A DNA stretch of 45,961 bases. Source: Lachnospiraceae bacterium UBA3282. Its GTDB lineage: Bacteria > Bacillota > Clostridia > Lachnospirales > Lachnospiraceae. Positions 6,894 through 15,313 of this stretch are shown here, one piece after another. The notes below the pieces were generated by a model. That model was not told the DNA's origin and did no database searches. It saw nothing but the letters and a program-made list of their open reading frames with translations. The stretch spans positions 1,677-47,637 of the forward strand of contig DETS01000056.1 in NCBI GenBank assembly GCA_002361735.1, read 5' to 3'. Positions within the stretch are counted from its first letter, which is position 1; each line of letters begins with the position of its first letter. The position numbers and the translations under genes are program-made.

Positions 6894-8787
6894 GTATTAT
6901 CCGCTGATCGTGATCGGGGCGATCGTGGGAGTCTTTTCCATCGTTCTTCTGACAGCCTACCTGATGGTGAAAGACAAGAAACAATCCATGGGTTTTGAAA
7001 GACAGATGGAAGATCGGGAAATCATGCGGCGGCTGCTTGCCTATGCGAAACCTTATCGGCGGGCATTTTTACTGGTGGGTTTTTTGATGCTTTTGTCCAT
7101 TGCCTACGATGTGGTATCACCTCTCATTATCGGGCGGATTGAGCAGCTCATGGTGGGTGAGTTTTCCATGGTGCAGATTTACCGGGCAGTAGCGCTGTAT
7201 TTAAGCATTTTAGCCGTATCCATGGTCTGTACCTATGTACAGGCAATCGTGCTGCAAAAGACGGGACAGCGAATCATCTCCGTGATGCGGGAGGATCTTT
7301 TCGTCAAGATAGAAAGTCTTTCGCAGGAGCAGTTAAACGCCATTCCGGTGGGAAAGCTGGTGACACGAACAACGAATGACACCAACGCGATTTCCATGAT
7401 GTTTACCAATCTGTTGGTGAATTTTGTGAAAAACATGTTTGTCATTGTCGGCGTGCTGGCGGCAATGCTTGTGTTAAATTATCTGCTGACGCTGATGGTC
7501 CTTTGCTTTGTGCCGTTCATTATCCTGTTTACGGTAATCTTCCGTAAGTTTTCCAGGCGGGCATACCGCAAGGTGAAAGATTGTACCACGGACATCAACA
7601 CCTATCTGTCAGAAAACCTTTCCGGCATCAAGATCACCCAGATCTTTAACCGGGAGGAGGCGAAGATGGAGGATTTCAGAAACAGGAGCAATGCCCTGGG
7701 GCGGGCGAAACAGGAGCAGATTCTGGTATTCGGCATTTTCAGACCGCTTGTCTATATGCTTTATGTCAGCTCGGTACTCTGCCTGCTCTATTTGGGTGGT
7801 AAAGGGTATTTGGAAAATCAGGTCTTTTTGGAGCAGACGATCGCAAGCGGTACGCTGGTGTCTTTCTATATGTATATTTCAAAGTTTTATAATCCGATTC
7901 AGAGTCTGGCGGAACAGTTCAACTGGCTGCAGTCAGCCTTTGCCTCGGCGGAGAAGGTCTTTACCATCATGGATATGGAGCCCGTGATTCAGGATGCGCC
8001 TGACGCCATTGAGATTTCCAGGCTGCGCGGAGAGATTGAATTTCGGGATGTGTGGTTTGCCTATGTGGAGGGCGAGTGGGTATTAAAAGGGGTATCCTTT
8101 CATGTCGATCCGGGACAGACCGTGGCGTTTGTAGGGTCCACAGGTTCCGGGAAAACGACAATACTGTCACTTTTGTGCCGGAATTATGAATACCAAAAAG
8201 GGGAGATCTTGGTGGATGGGATTGATATCCGCAAGATCAAAATCAGTTCCCTGCGCAGGCAGCTCGGGCAGATGCTTCAGGATGTGTTTCTTTTTTCGGG
8301 AACCATCCGCAGCAATATCGCTTTGCGTGATGAGTCAATTGCTGAAAAGGAGATTCTTGCCGCCTGCCGTTATGTCAATGCCGATCATTTTATCAAGAAA
8401 CTGGAGAAGGGGCTTGACGAGGAGGTCAGAGAGCGGGGAAATAATTTCTCTGCAGGGCAGAGGCAGCTGTTGTCTTTTGCACGCACCATCGTACATCAGC
8501 CTGTGGTGATGATACTGGACGAGGCGACAGCGAATATCGATACGGAGACAGAACTTTTGATTCAGGATTCTTTGGAAAAGATGCAGAATATCGGCACGAT
8601 GCTGATGGTGGCGCACAGACTTTCCACCATTCGAAATGCGGACAACATCATCGTGCTTTCCCATGGCAAAATCATAGAGCAGGGGAGTCATCAGGCGCTC
8701 CTTGCCATGCAGGGAAAGTATTACAGGCTCTACCACCTGCAGTCCAGCCGGGAGGAGATGGAGAGAGCGCGGCAGACGACGCGTTAG
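6886..8787 (+). CDS. ABC exporter half-transporter, catalytic-Glu subunit
   Basis: A membrane domain plus nucleotide-binding domain, 633 residues from the ATG at 6886 (GGGAGG 8 bases upstream; GTG 6877 and ATG 6880 lie too close to it). An extra N-terminal hydrophobic segment (YYPLIVIGAIVGVFSIVLL) precedes the usual six helices. Walker A is GSTGSGKT, Walker B MILDEATANID with the catalytic Glu, and the signature is the non-canonical FSAGQRQ. It complements the upstream subunit: the competent ATP site would use this protein's Walker A/B and the partner's VSGGQ, and the other site is degenerate on both sides. It is coupled to the previous gene by overlap. Confidence 0.93.
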   Translation: MYRYYPLIVIGAIVGVFSIVLLTAYLMVKDKKQSMGFERQMEDREIMRRLLAYAKPYRRAFLLVGFLMLLSIAYDVVSPLIIGRIEQLMVGEFSMVQIYRAVALYLSILAVSMVCTYVQAIVLQKTGQRIISVMREDLFVKIESLSQEQLNAIPVGKLVTRTTNDTNAISMMFTNLLVNFVKNMFVIVGVLAAMLVLNYLLTLMVLCFVPFIILFTVIFRKFSRRAYRKVKDCTTDINTYLSENLSGIKITQIFNREEAKMEDFRNRSNALGRAKQEQILVFGIFRPLVYMLYVSSVLCLLYLGGKGYLENQVFLEQTIASGTLVSFYMYISKFYNPIQSLAEQFNWLQSAFASAEKVFTIMDMEPVIQDAPDAIEISRLRGEIEFRDVWFAYVEGEWVLKGVSFHVDPGQTVAFVGSTGSGKTTILSLLCRNYEYQKGEILVDGIDIRKIKISSLRRQLGQMLQDVFLFSGTIRSNIALRDESIAEKEILAACRYVNADHFIKKLEKGLDEEVRERGNNFSAGQRQLLSFARTIVHQPVVMILDEATANIDTETELLIQDSLEKMQNIGTMLMVAHRLSTIRNADNIIVLSHGKIIEQGSHQALLAMQGKYYRLYHLQSSREEMERARQTTR

Positions 8788-8812
8788 CTTTTCGTCTGCA
8801 AGGTAAGAGGTA

Positions 8813-9526
8813 TCAGGTGGAAGTCTCCTCCGCCTGCGCGTCTTCCTCGTATGCCTGCAAGAGACGCATCCCGGCGGTTTCGGTGACGGGCAGGGAAAAG
8901 ATGACGGATTTTGCCTTGGTGTTCAGCCCGGCATCTTCCATGATCGCTCCCATAATGGCGTTTTTCTGTTCCTTTTTGACCACAATGAAGATAATTTCCT
9001 TTTCGGAGGCAAGGGTGACGCCCAGAAACTTATCGGCACTCTCCATACCGGTTCCTTTTGCGTGGATGACGGTGCCGCCGCCTGCCTTCATTTTTCTGGC
9101 GGCATCCATGATCATTTCCGTGTAGCCTTGGTTGGCGATGATGACTAAAAGTTCATATTTGGTGTCCTTCAAAACTGATTCCTCCCCATTTTCAAAGGTT
9201 TCTTCTCCTGTCAGGAAACGCAGTGTCCTAAGACCGCCGATACTGGCAAGCGGGATGATGAACGCGATGCCGGTGCCGGGGATATCGATGCGCATTTCCT
9301 GTTCCAGACCGGATTTGATCTTTTTCCAGGTTCCGCGGGTGACGACGGAAAAAATCACGGCTTTTTCGGTACCGTCAAAACCGAAGTAGTCCAGGATTTC
9401 ATGATTTGCCGTCCCGTTTCCAAGGGTTATGAAATTGACTGAGACGCCGTATCTGTCGTAGAATGCCGCGAAGTCTTTTGTGCGGTCCCTGGTGATGATG
9501 GCAGTCATCAGATATCGTTCACTCAT
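8813..9526 (-). CDS. Tandem P-II-like regulatory protein next to DUF1538 gene
   Basis: A soluble protein of 237 residues made of two P-II-like alpha/beta units: about 5-95 (LMTAIITRDRTKDFAAFYDR ... GTGIAFIIPLASIGG) and about 118-220 (YELLVIIANQGYTEMIMDAA ... GGGTVIHAKGTG ... ITVxE-like SLPVTETAGM). The second unit has the long loop and GGG-type segment typical of P-II proteins; the first is more divergent. P-II proteins bind ATP/ADP and often regulate membrane transporters. The gene lies 75 bases downstream of the DUF1538 membrane protein gene on the same strand, suggesting that it senses a nucleotide or metabolite for that protein. Start ATG at 9526 has GGAGG-like sequence just upstream. The function is inferred. 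Confidence 0.85.
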   Translation of the reverse strand: MSERYLMTAIITRDRTKDFAAFYDRYGVSVNFITLGNGTANHEILDYFGFDGTEKAVIFSVVTRGTWKKIKSGLEQEMRIDIPGTGIAFIIPLASIGGLRTLRFLTGEETFENGEESVLKDTKYELLVIIANQGYTEMIMDAARKMKAGGGTVIHAKGTGMESADKFLGVTLASEKEIIFIVVKKEQKNAIMGAIMEDAGLNTKAKSVIFSLPVTETAGMRLLQAYEEDAQAEETST

Positions 9527-9601
9527 GGTGTATCCTCCGGTTTCGTGATGCCGAAATACGATAAGTTTAAGCCGTTTGGTTTCATGCAGCAGGATAGTAA
9601 G

Positions 9602-11158
9602 TTAGAGTTCAATAATGAAATCTTCTGTCCCGGGCGGGGTTACGGCAGAATCAACAGTGGGAGCAGCCAAGCGGCGATCCCTGTCTCTGATCGCAGCGCT
9701 GCGCCGGGAGAGGATGCCGAGGAGCTGTATCGTGATAAGCGGCGTCATGGCGACCATTGCCACGATACCAAAGGCATCTGTTACGATATTGCCGCCAACA
9801 GCGCTGCAGGCTCCCTGTGCTAACGGGAGCAGAAAGGCTGCCGTCATGGGACCGGAAGCAACGCCGCCGGAATCAAAAGCGATAGCGGTATAGATTTTGG
9901 GCACAAAGAAGGAAATTGCCAGCGCGAAGGTATAACCGGGAATCAGAAACCACATCACGGAAATGCCTGTCAGCACGCACAGCATGGCGATGCCAAGAGA
10001 GATGGCAACACCCACGGAGAGGCACGTTCCCATGGATTTTGCGGAAATGGCGCCGTCGGTGATCTCCTCCACCTGTTTATTCAGTACGTAGACGGCGGGC
10101 TCCGCTTTGACGATGAAAAAGCCCATCACCATGGCAATCGGAATCAGAAACCATGGCTTAGAGGAAGAACCAAGCATTTGTCCCAGATAGTTACCGGCAG
10201 GCATGAAACCGACATTGACGCCAGTCATAAATAAAACCAGCCCGATATAGGTATAAGCGAGCCCGATACACATTTTTGAGAGCGTTCGTTTGGAGAGACG
10301 CAGGACAAAGAGCTGGAAAAGCCAAAAAAACAGGAGGATCGGGAACAGGGAAATCGCAATCTCAGCGATGTAGGTCGGAAATCCATGGTGGAACAGCGAC
10401 CACAGTTCTACGGAAGTCTCTACGGATGGAATGACGGGCGGAACATAGCTGCTTTCCCCGGGGCGGTAGATCATCCCCAAAATCAGCACGGATATGATGG
10501 GACCGATCGAGCATAGAGCGACCAGCCCGAAGCTGTCATCCGCGGCGTGACGGTCGTTTCGGATGGCAGCTACGCCAAGACCCATCGCCATGATAAAGGG
10601 AACCGTCATAGGACCGGTGGTTACACCGCCGGAATCAAAAGCCACACTTAAAAAATCCTCCGGTACAAAGGGCGCCAATAAAAAGACGACTATGTAGAGA
10701 AATACCAACAGAGGCGGCAGCGGTATCCGAAACAGCATACGAAGCAGGGCAATCACCAGAAAAAGACCGACGCCTCCTGCCACGGCTCCGATCAGAATGC
10801 CACTGGGAATAGAAGGAACCTGTCCTGCAAGCACTTGAAGATCCGGTTCGGAGACGGTGACGATCAGGCCAAGCAGGAAAGATAACAGCACAATGATAGA
10901 AAGCTTCTTGCTTTTGGTCATGCAGGTGCCGACCTTTTCACCCATGGGAGTCATGGCAACCTCTGCGCCGAGGGTAAAAAACATCATCCCCAGGATCAGG
11001 AGGACTGCGCCGATCAGAAAGCACAGCAGGATGCTGGGAGAAATCGGAGCGACGGAAAAGCACAAAACAAGGACGATGACGATGATCGGCAGTACAGCCA
11101 CCAGCGCCTCGCGCAGCTTTTCTTTTAATTTTTCAAGAAATAGAGTTTTTGCGCGCAA
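9602..11158 (-). CDS. DUF1538 family membrane protein (putative transporter)
   Basis: A polytopic membrane protein of 518 residues with about 12 or more hydrophobic segments, built of two homologous halves. AFDSGG(V)xxGPMT occurs at residues about 173-185 and again at 427-439, and each half has an upstream EPxxxVLxxQV segment and a downstream D(S/A)FGxVA segment, all about 250 residues apart. This is the two-domain DUF1538 architecture, whose substrate is unknown. Start: TTG at 11158 with GCGAGG 7 bases upstream; the frame extends to 11341, but that region contains the promoter (11230-11202) and is not hydrophobic. It forms an operon with the downstream P-II-like gene. Confidence 0.88.
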   Translation of the reverse strand: MRAKTLFLEKLKEKLREALVAVLPIIVIVLVLCFSVAPISPSILLCFLIGAVLLILGMMFFTLGAEVAMTPMGEKVGTCMTKSKKLSIIVLLSFLLGLIVTVSEPDLQVLAGQVPSIPSGILIGAVAGGVGLFLVIALLRMLFRIPLPPLLVFLYIVVFLLAPFVPEDFLSVAFDSGGVTTGPMTVPFIMAMGLGVAAIRNDRHAADDSFGLVALCSIGPIISVLILGMIYRPGESSYVPPVIPSVETSVELWSLFHHGFPTYIAEIAISLFPILLFFWLFQLFVLRLSKRTLSKMCIGLAYTYIGLVLFMTGVNVGFMPAGNYLGQMLGSSSKPWFLIPIAMVMGFFIVKAEPAVYVLNKQVEEITDGAISAKSMGTCLSVGVAISLGIAMLCVLTGISVMWFLIPGYTFALAISFFVPKIYTAIAFDSGGVASGPMTAAFLLPLAQGACSAVGGNIVTDAFGIVAMVAMTPLITIQLLGILSRRSAAIRDRDRRLAAPTVDSAVTPPGTEDFIIEL

Positions 11159-11201
11159 GCAGATTCCTCGCTTTTCAGTCAGAATAAATGATGATAGTAA
11201 T

Positions 11202-11230
11202 ATGATATCTTGGATTCCATTTCCTGACAA
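11202..11230 (-). promoter_or_regulatory. Promoter of the DUF1538 / P-II-like operon
   Basis: On the minus strand TTGTCA (11230-11225), 17 bases, TATCAT (11207-11202). The transcription start would fall near 11195, about 37 bases before the TTG start, which supports the shorter DUF1538 reading. Confidence 0.7.
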
Positions 11231-11235
11231 GGGAG

Positions 11236-11249
11236 AAATCGTACGATTT
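11236..11249. promoter_or_regulatory. 14-bp perfect palindrome between divergent promoters
   Basis: AAATCGTACGATTT is a perfect palindrome sitting 6 bases upstream of the DUF1538 operon -35 box and just upstream of the weak ruvB promoter. Its size and position suit a dimeric repressor or activator site. No second copy was noticed in the window. Confidence 0.4.
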
Positions 11250-11257
11250 TTGTCAAC

Positions 11258-11286
11258 TTGCGAAGCGGACGGGAAGATGCTAAGAT
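11258..11286 (+). promoter_or_regulatory. Possible promoter of ruvB-zapA
   Basis: TTGCGA (11258-11263), 17 bases, TAAGAT (11281-11286), each 4 of 6 to consensus. ruvB has no co-directional gene upstream here, so a promoter of its own is required. Confidence 0.4.
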
Positions 11287-11316
11287 AATGTGAGAAGTAC
11301 TTATATGGAGATAATG

Positions 11317-12315
11317 ATGTCAAACAGAATGATCGAGACAAACTTAATTGAGGAAGATATCAGGATCGAGGGGTCATTACGTCCTCAAAAATTGATTGAC
11401 TATATTGGTCAAGAGAAGGTAAAGGATAACCTGAAGATATACATCGAGGCGGCAAAACAGAGAGGTGACGCGTTGGATCACGTGCTTTTCTACGGTCCGC
11501 CGGGACTGGGGAAGACCACCCTTGCAGGCATTATCGCCAACGAGATGGGCGTCCACATGAAGGTGACCAGCGGCCCGGCGATCGAGAAGCCGGGTGAGAT
11601 GGCGGCGATTTTAAACAATCTGCAGGAGGGCGACCTTCTTTTTGTGGACGAGATCCACAGGCTAAACCGTCAGGTGGAGGAGGTATTATATCCTGCGATG
11701 GAGGATTATGCCATCGACATTATGATTGGGAAAGGACCGACGGCGCGATCCATCCGCCTGGATCTGCCCCATTTTACGCTGGTGGGGGCTACCACAAGGG
11801 CAGGGCTTCTTACGGCGCCGCTCAGAGACCGTTTTGGCGTGATTCACAGGCTGGAATTTTACAGCGTGGAGGAGCTTACTGTCATTATCAGACAGTCTGC
11901 GGCGAAACTTTCGGTGAAGATTGACGAAAAGGGCGCGGTGGAGCTGGCAAGAAGAAGCAGGGGAACCCCGCGTTTGGCGAATCGTATCTTAAAGCGGGTG
12001 CGGGATTTTGCGCAGGTAAAGTATGACGGTGCCATCTCGGAAGAAGTGGCAAAGGTGGCGCTTGACCTGATGGATGTGGACAAGATGGGGTTAGATCATG
12101 TGGACAGGAACATTTTAACGACCATGATCGAGAAGTTTAAGGGCGGTCCGGTGGGGCTTGATACACTGGCGGCAGCCATCGGCGAGGACGCCGGAACGAT
12201 AGAGGACGTGTATGAGCCTTATTTGATCCAGAACGGTTTTATCAACCGCACGCCCAGAGGAAGGACGGTCACGGATCTGGCTTATCGGCATTTTGGACTT
12301 GAAATTCCGTCTTAA
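11317..12315 (+). CDS. ruvB: Holliday junction branch migration ATPase RuvB
   Basis: AAA+ motor that pulls DNA through the RuvA-bound Holliday junction. The 332 residues match the family length. Visible are Walker A GPPGLGKTT, Walker B LLFVDEIHRL, sensor GATTRAG, the arginine-containing TPRLANRIL, and the C-terminal winged helix (RTPRGRTVTDLAYRHF). Start: ATG at 11317 with GGAG 6 bases upstream gives MSNRMIETNLIEEDIRIEGS, the usual N-terminus; ATG 11314 and a GTG at 11290 are alternatives. Unusually, ruvA is not next door. zapA follows 53 bases later. Confidence 0.97.
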   Translation: MSNRMIETNLIEEDIRIEGSLRPQKLIDYIGQEKVKDNLKIYIEAAKQRGDALDHVLFYGPPGLGKTTLAGIIANEMGVHMKVTSGPAIEKPGEMAAILNNLQEGDLLFVDEIHRLNRQVEEVLYPAMEDYAIDIMIGKGPTARSIRLDLPHFTLVGATTRAGLLTAPLRDRFGVIHRLEFYSVEELTVIIRQSAAKLSVKIDEKGAVELARRSRGTPRLANRILKRVRDFAQVKYDGAISEEVAKVALDLMDVDKMGLDHVDRNILTTMIEKFKGGPVGLDTLAAAIGEDAGTIEDVYEPYLIQNGFINRTPRGRTVTDLAYRHFGLEIPS

Positions 12316-12368
12316 GACAGCTATAATGATGTTGATAGTGTAACCAAAGGGATGGAGGGGCGCTCCTT

Positions 12369-12782
12369 ATGTCAACAAAAACGGATACAGAAGTGATTAT
12401 CGCCGGCAAAGTCTTCACGCTGAGCGGTTACGAGAGTGAGGAGTACCTGCAGAAGGTGGCGTCCTACATAAATAATAAGATCGCCGAGTACAATAAGATC
12501 GACAGCTTCAAAAGGCAGCCGATGGATACCCAGAATGTGCTGCTGCAGCTCAATATCGCGGATGATTATTTTAAGGCAAAGAAGCAGATCGGGATTCTGG
12601 AAGAAGACCTGAAAAATAAAAATGACGAGGTTTACGCCTTAAAGCATGATCTGATCGCGGCGCAGATGAAGCTTGAAAATACGGAAAAGAACGTAAAGAC
12701 CCTCCAGAATGAGGCGAACGAGAATGCGAAGCAGATCGTCCGTATGGAGACGGAGCTTAAGGAACGCAAAGGGAAACAATAA
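12369..12782 (+). CDS. zapA: Cell division protein ZapA
   Basis: A 137-residue FtsZ-ring stabiliser. The N-terminal ZapA domain reads TDTEVIIAGKVFTLSGYESE then YLQKVASYINNKI, followed by LLQLNIADDYFKAKKQ. The C-terminal half (about 70-137) is a long charged coiled coil rich in Lys, Glu and Asn that mediates tetramer formation. The ATG at 12369 follows GGAGGGGCGCTCCTT. It is likely co-transcribed with ruvB and closed by the terminator at 12822. In Firmicutes zapA is often beside a U32 peptidase gene, as here. Confidence 0.93.
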   Translation: MSTKTDTEVIIAGKVFTLSGYESEEYLQKVASYINNKIAEYNKIDSFKRQPMDTQNVLLQLNIADDYFKAKKQIGILEEDLKNKNDEVYALKHDLIAAQMKLENTEKNVKTLQNEANENAKQIVRMETELKERKGKQ

Positions 12783-12821
12783 AAAGAAATAAAAGAAGGA
12801 TATCATTATAGAAATGGGAAG

Positions 12822-12847
12822 GAGCAGATCAGAGGTCTGCTCTTTTT
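12822..12847 (+). terminator. Terminator after zapA
   Basis: Stem GAGCAGA with TCTGCTC (7-base loop) followed by five T at 12843-12847. It lies 59 bases before the U32 gene, so it could also act as partial read-through control. Confidence 0.75.
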
Positions 12848-12905
12848 ACTCGGTAGGAACGGTTGTTGTCTGACGATACGTTTTTGTCGGAAGCGGAGCG
12901 ATAAT

Positions 12906-15284
12906 ATGGGGAAAAAGGTGGAGCTTCTTGCTCCTGCGGGCAATTATGAAGCCTTTCTGGGAGCGATCAATGCCGGAGCGGATGCGGTATATCTGGGCGG
13001 AGAGCGGTTTGGTGCAAGAGCTTATGCGGATAATTTTAAGGCGGAGGAAATCCTCCGTGCACTTCATATTGCCCATTTTTACGGGAAAAAGGTTTATCTG
13101 ACGGTGAACACCCTTTTGAAGGAGCGGGAACTTGCGACGCTTTCGGATTACCTTACACCATTTTATGAGGCAGGGCTGGACGGCGTGATCGTGCAGGATT
13201 TGGGAGCACTGCAGTATATGAGAGCGCATTTTCCCGGGCTTTCCCTGCATGCCAGTACCCAGATGACAGTGACGGGGGCAAGAGGAGCCGCTCTTTTGAA
13301 AGAGGCGGGAATCAGCCGCATTGTGCCGGCGAGGGAGCTGTCCCTGCGGGAGGTGCAAAGGATTCGCGAGGAGGTTGGCGTGGAGGTGGAGTGCTTCATT
13401 CACGGCGCCATGTGTTACTGCTATTCGGGACAATGCCTTTTCAGCAGCATTTTGGGCGGCAGGAGCGGAAACAGAGGACGATGCGCCCAGCCCTGCAGAC
13501 TTCCCTATGAGATTTGGGAGGGAAAAGAACAGCTTGCGAAAGAAGGCTATCCGCTAAGCCTTAAGGATATGTGCACGCTGGAATATTTACCGGCTTTGAT
13601 CGATGCGGGGATCGACTCCTTTAAGATAGAAGGAAGGATGAAGCGTCCCGAGTATGCGGCAGGCGTTACGGCAGTCTATCGAAAGTACATTGACCGTTAC
13701 GTGAAAGACGGTGCACGTTATCAGGTGGAAAAACCCGACCTTGACAGGCTTAAGGGCTTATATATCCGCAGTGAGATTCAAACCGGTTATTATGAGAGGC
13801 ATAACGGCAAAGAGATGATCACGCTGGATAAGCCGGGGTATGAGAACTGTGATGAACGGATCCTTAACGAAATCAGAGAGACTTATATAAAGGAACCGCC
13901 GAAGATGCCTGTACGGATTCAGGCGCGCGTGGCGGTGGACGAGCCCTTGGAGATTCGGATTTCGACAGTATGGGAAGATGACAATACGAAGTCGAAAGCA
14001 GGCGAAAGAGTGTCTGAGGAGAGGCAGGAGTTTGCCGTGAAGTGTATCTGTAAGGAGGAAACAGAAGCTGCCGTGTATGGTGAGACCGTGCAGCCCGCGA
14101 GGAAAGCGCCTCTGACAGAGGAGTCCGTCAGAAAACAGCTCACAAAGATGGGCGAGAGCCTGCTTTGTGTGACGGGATGCGAAATCGAGATAGAAGGGGA
14201 GGGCTTTGTGCCGGTGCGTGCCCTAAACGAATTGCGGCGGGAAGCGGTGACTGCATTTGAGGCTGCGGTCTGTGAAGCGGAAGCGATGCAAAAGGCGGGC
14301 GGCGGAAGCGGCGAAGATGCGGAAGATGGGATTTTTGATGGAGCAGTACAGAACATAGAGGGGTTCAGAAAAAACATAAACAGAGACCGACCAAGTCAGT
14401 CAACAAAGAAGGCGACACAATCATTAGGCGCAATCCATGTGCTCGCTGCAACGGTAGAGCAGTTCCGTGCCGCGGTCTCCTGTGGCTGTGCGCGCATTTA
14501 TATGGAGAGCGATCTTTTTTTGTGGGCACGGGAGGAGATTATGGAGATACTGCGCCATTGTGACAGCACCTGTTTTCTGGCGCTTCCTTACATTTTGAGA
14601 GAACGGGATGAAGCTTATTTGCAGCGGCTTTCGGATATCCTGCGGGAACCTGAAACCGCTGACTGTGTGCAGGGATTATTGGTCCGCAGCTTGGAAGGGC
14701 TCGCCTTTGCAAGAGCGTTTTCCAAAGGGACAGGCAAAGAAGAAAGCAGCTATTTGCTTGTGGCGGATGCCGGGCTTTATTGCTTTAATGGGGAGACGGT
14801 AAGGTTTCTGACAAACTATGTGGATGAGGTCACTTTGCCGTATGAGCTGAATGCGGGGGAGGCGGCGCATCTTGTGCGGGAGGCAGAAAAGAGCGGTGTC
14901 GCTGTGAGTCTGATCGTCTACAGCCATATTCCGATGATGATCACGGCAAACTGTCTGGCAAAAACTGCGGATGCCTGTCAAAACGGGGCGGGAGCGCTTG
15001 AAAAGACAGGAAACGGTATCGGCAAAGAGCGGCGGATTTTATTAAAAGATCGTAAAGAAATCGCATTTCCTGTAGTGTTAAACTGCAATCACTGTTATAA
15101 TGTCCTATATAATGCTTTGCCTTATTCGCTGCATGCCGCAGGCAAGGAGCGGGAGCGGATCGCAGCATCCGCCTGCCGCTATGATTTTACGACGGAGACG
15201 GGAGCGGTCTGTGAACAGATCCTGCAGGGGACATATGTGTTTTCAGACTATACTGCCGGACATTGCAGGCGCGGCGTAAAGTAG
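12906..15284 (+). CDS. U32 family peptidase-like protein with C-terminal DUF3656 (RNA hydroxylase type)
   Basis: A 792-residue protein. The N-terminal U32 domain begins VELLAPAGNYEAFLGAINAG. The U32 signature with clustered Cys lies near residues 163-200 (CFIHGAMCYCYSGQC, then GRCAQPC); these Cys probably bind an Fe-S cluster. The region with FKIEGRMKRPEYAA follows, then DUF3656-like and a third barrel-like region. Members of this family were first called collagenases, but E. coli RlhA and TrhP hydroxylate 23S rRNA and tRNA bases, so an RNA-modification role is more likely. A low-complexity, charged stretch (about 460-500) separates the parts. The ATG at 12906 follows GGAGCG. The next gene starts 29 bases after the stop. 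Confidence 0.9.
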   Translation: MGKKVELLAPAGNYEAFLGAINAGADAVYLGGERFGARAYADNFKAEEILRALHIAHFYGKKVYLTVNTLLKERELATLSDYLTPFYEAGLDGVIVQDLGALQYMRAHFPGLSLHASTQMTVTGARGAALLKEAGISRIVPARELSLREVQRIREEVGVEVECFIHGAMCYCYSGQCLFSSILGGRSGNRGRCAQPCRLPYEIWEGKEQLAKEGYPLSLKDMCTLEYLPALIDAGIDSFKIEGRMKRPEYAAGVTAVYRKYIDRYVKDGARYQVEKPDLDRLKGLYIRSEIQTGYYERHNGKEMITLDKPGYENCDERILNEIRETYIKEPPKMPVRIQARVAVDEPLEIRISTVWEDDNTKSKAGERVSEERQEFAVKCICKEETEAAVYGETVQPARKAPLTEESVRKQLTKMGESLLCVTGCEIEIEGEGFVPVRALNELRREAVTAFEAAVCEAEAMQKAGGGSGEDAEDGIFDGAVQNIEGFRKNINRDRPSQSTKKATQSLGAIHVLAATVEQFRAAVSCGCARIYMESDLFLWAREEIMEILRHCDSTCFLALPYILRERDEAYLQRLSDILREPETADCVQGLLVRSLEGLAFARAFSKGTGKEESSYLLVADAGLYCFNGETVRFLTNYVDEVTLPYELNAGEAAHLVREAEKSGVAVSLIVYSHIPMMITANCLAKTADACQNGAGALEKTGNGIGKERRILLKDRKEIAFPVVLNCNHCYNVLYNALPYSLHAAGKERERIAASACRYDFTTETGAVCEQILQGTYVFSDYTAGHCRRGVK

Positions 15285-15313
15285 GCATTCTCCGTATTGT
15301 TATGGTGACGATT

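Noticed and set aside
9545..11288. Plus-strand open frames of 80-143 codons opposite the DUF1538 gene
   Set aside because: Shadows of a conserved membrane protein on the minus strand; no ribosome binding sites and atypical composition.
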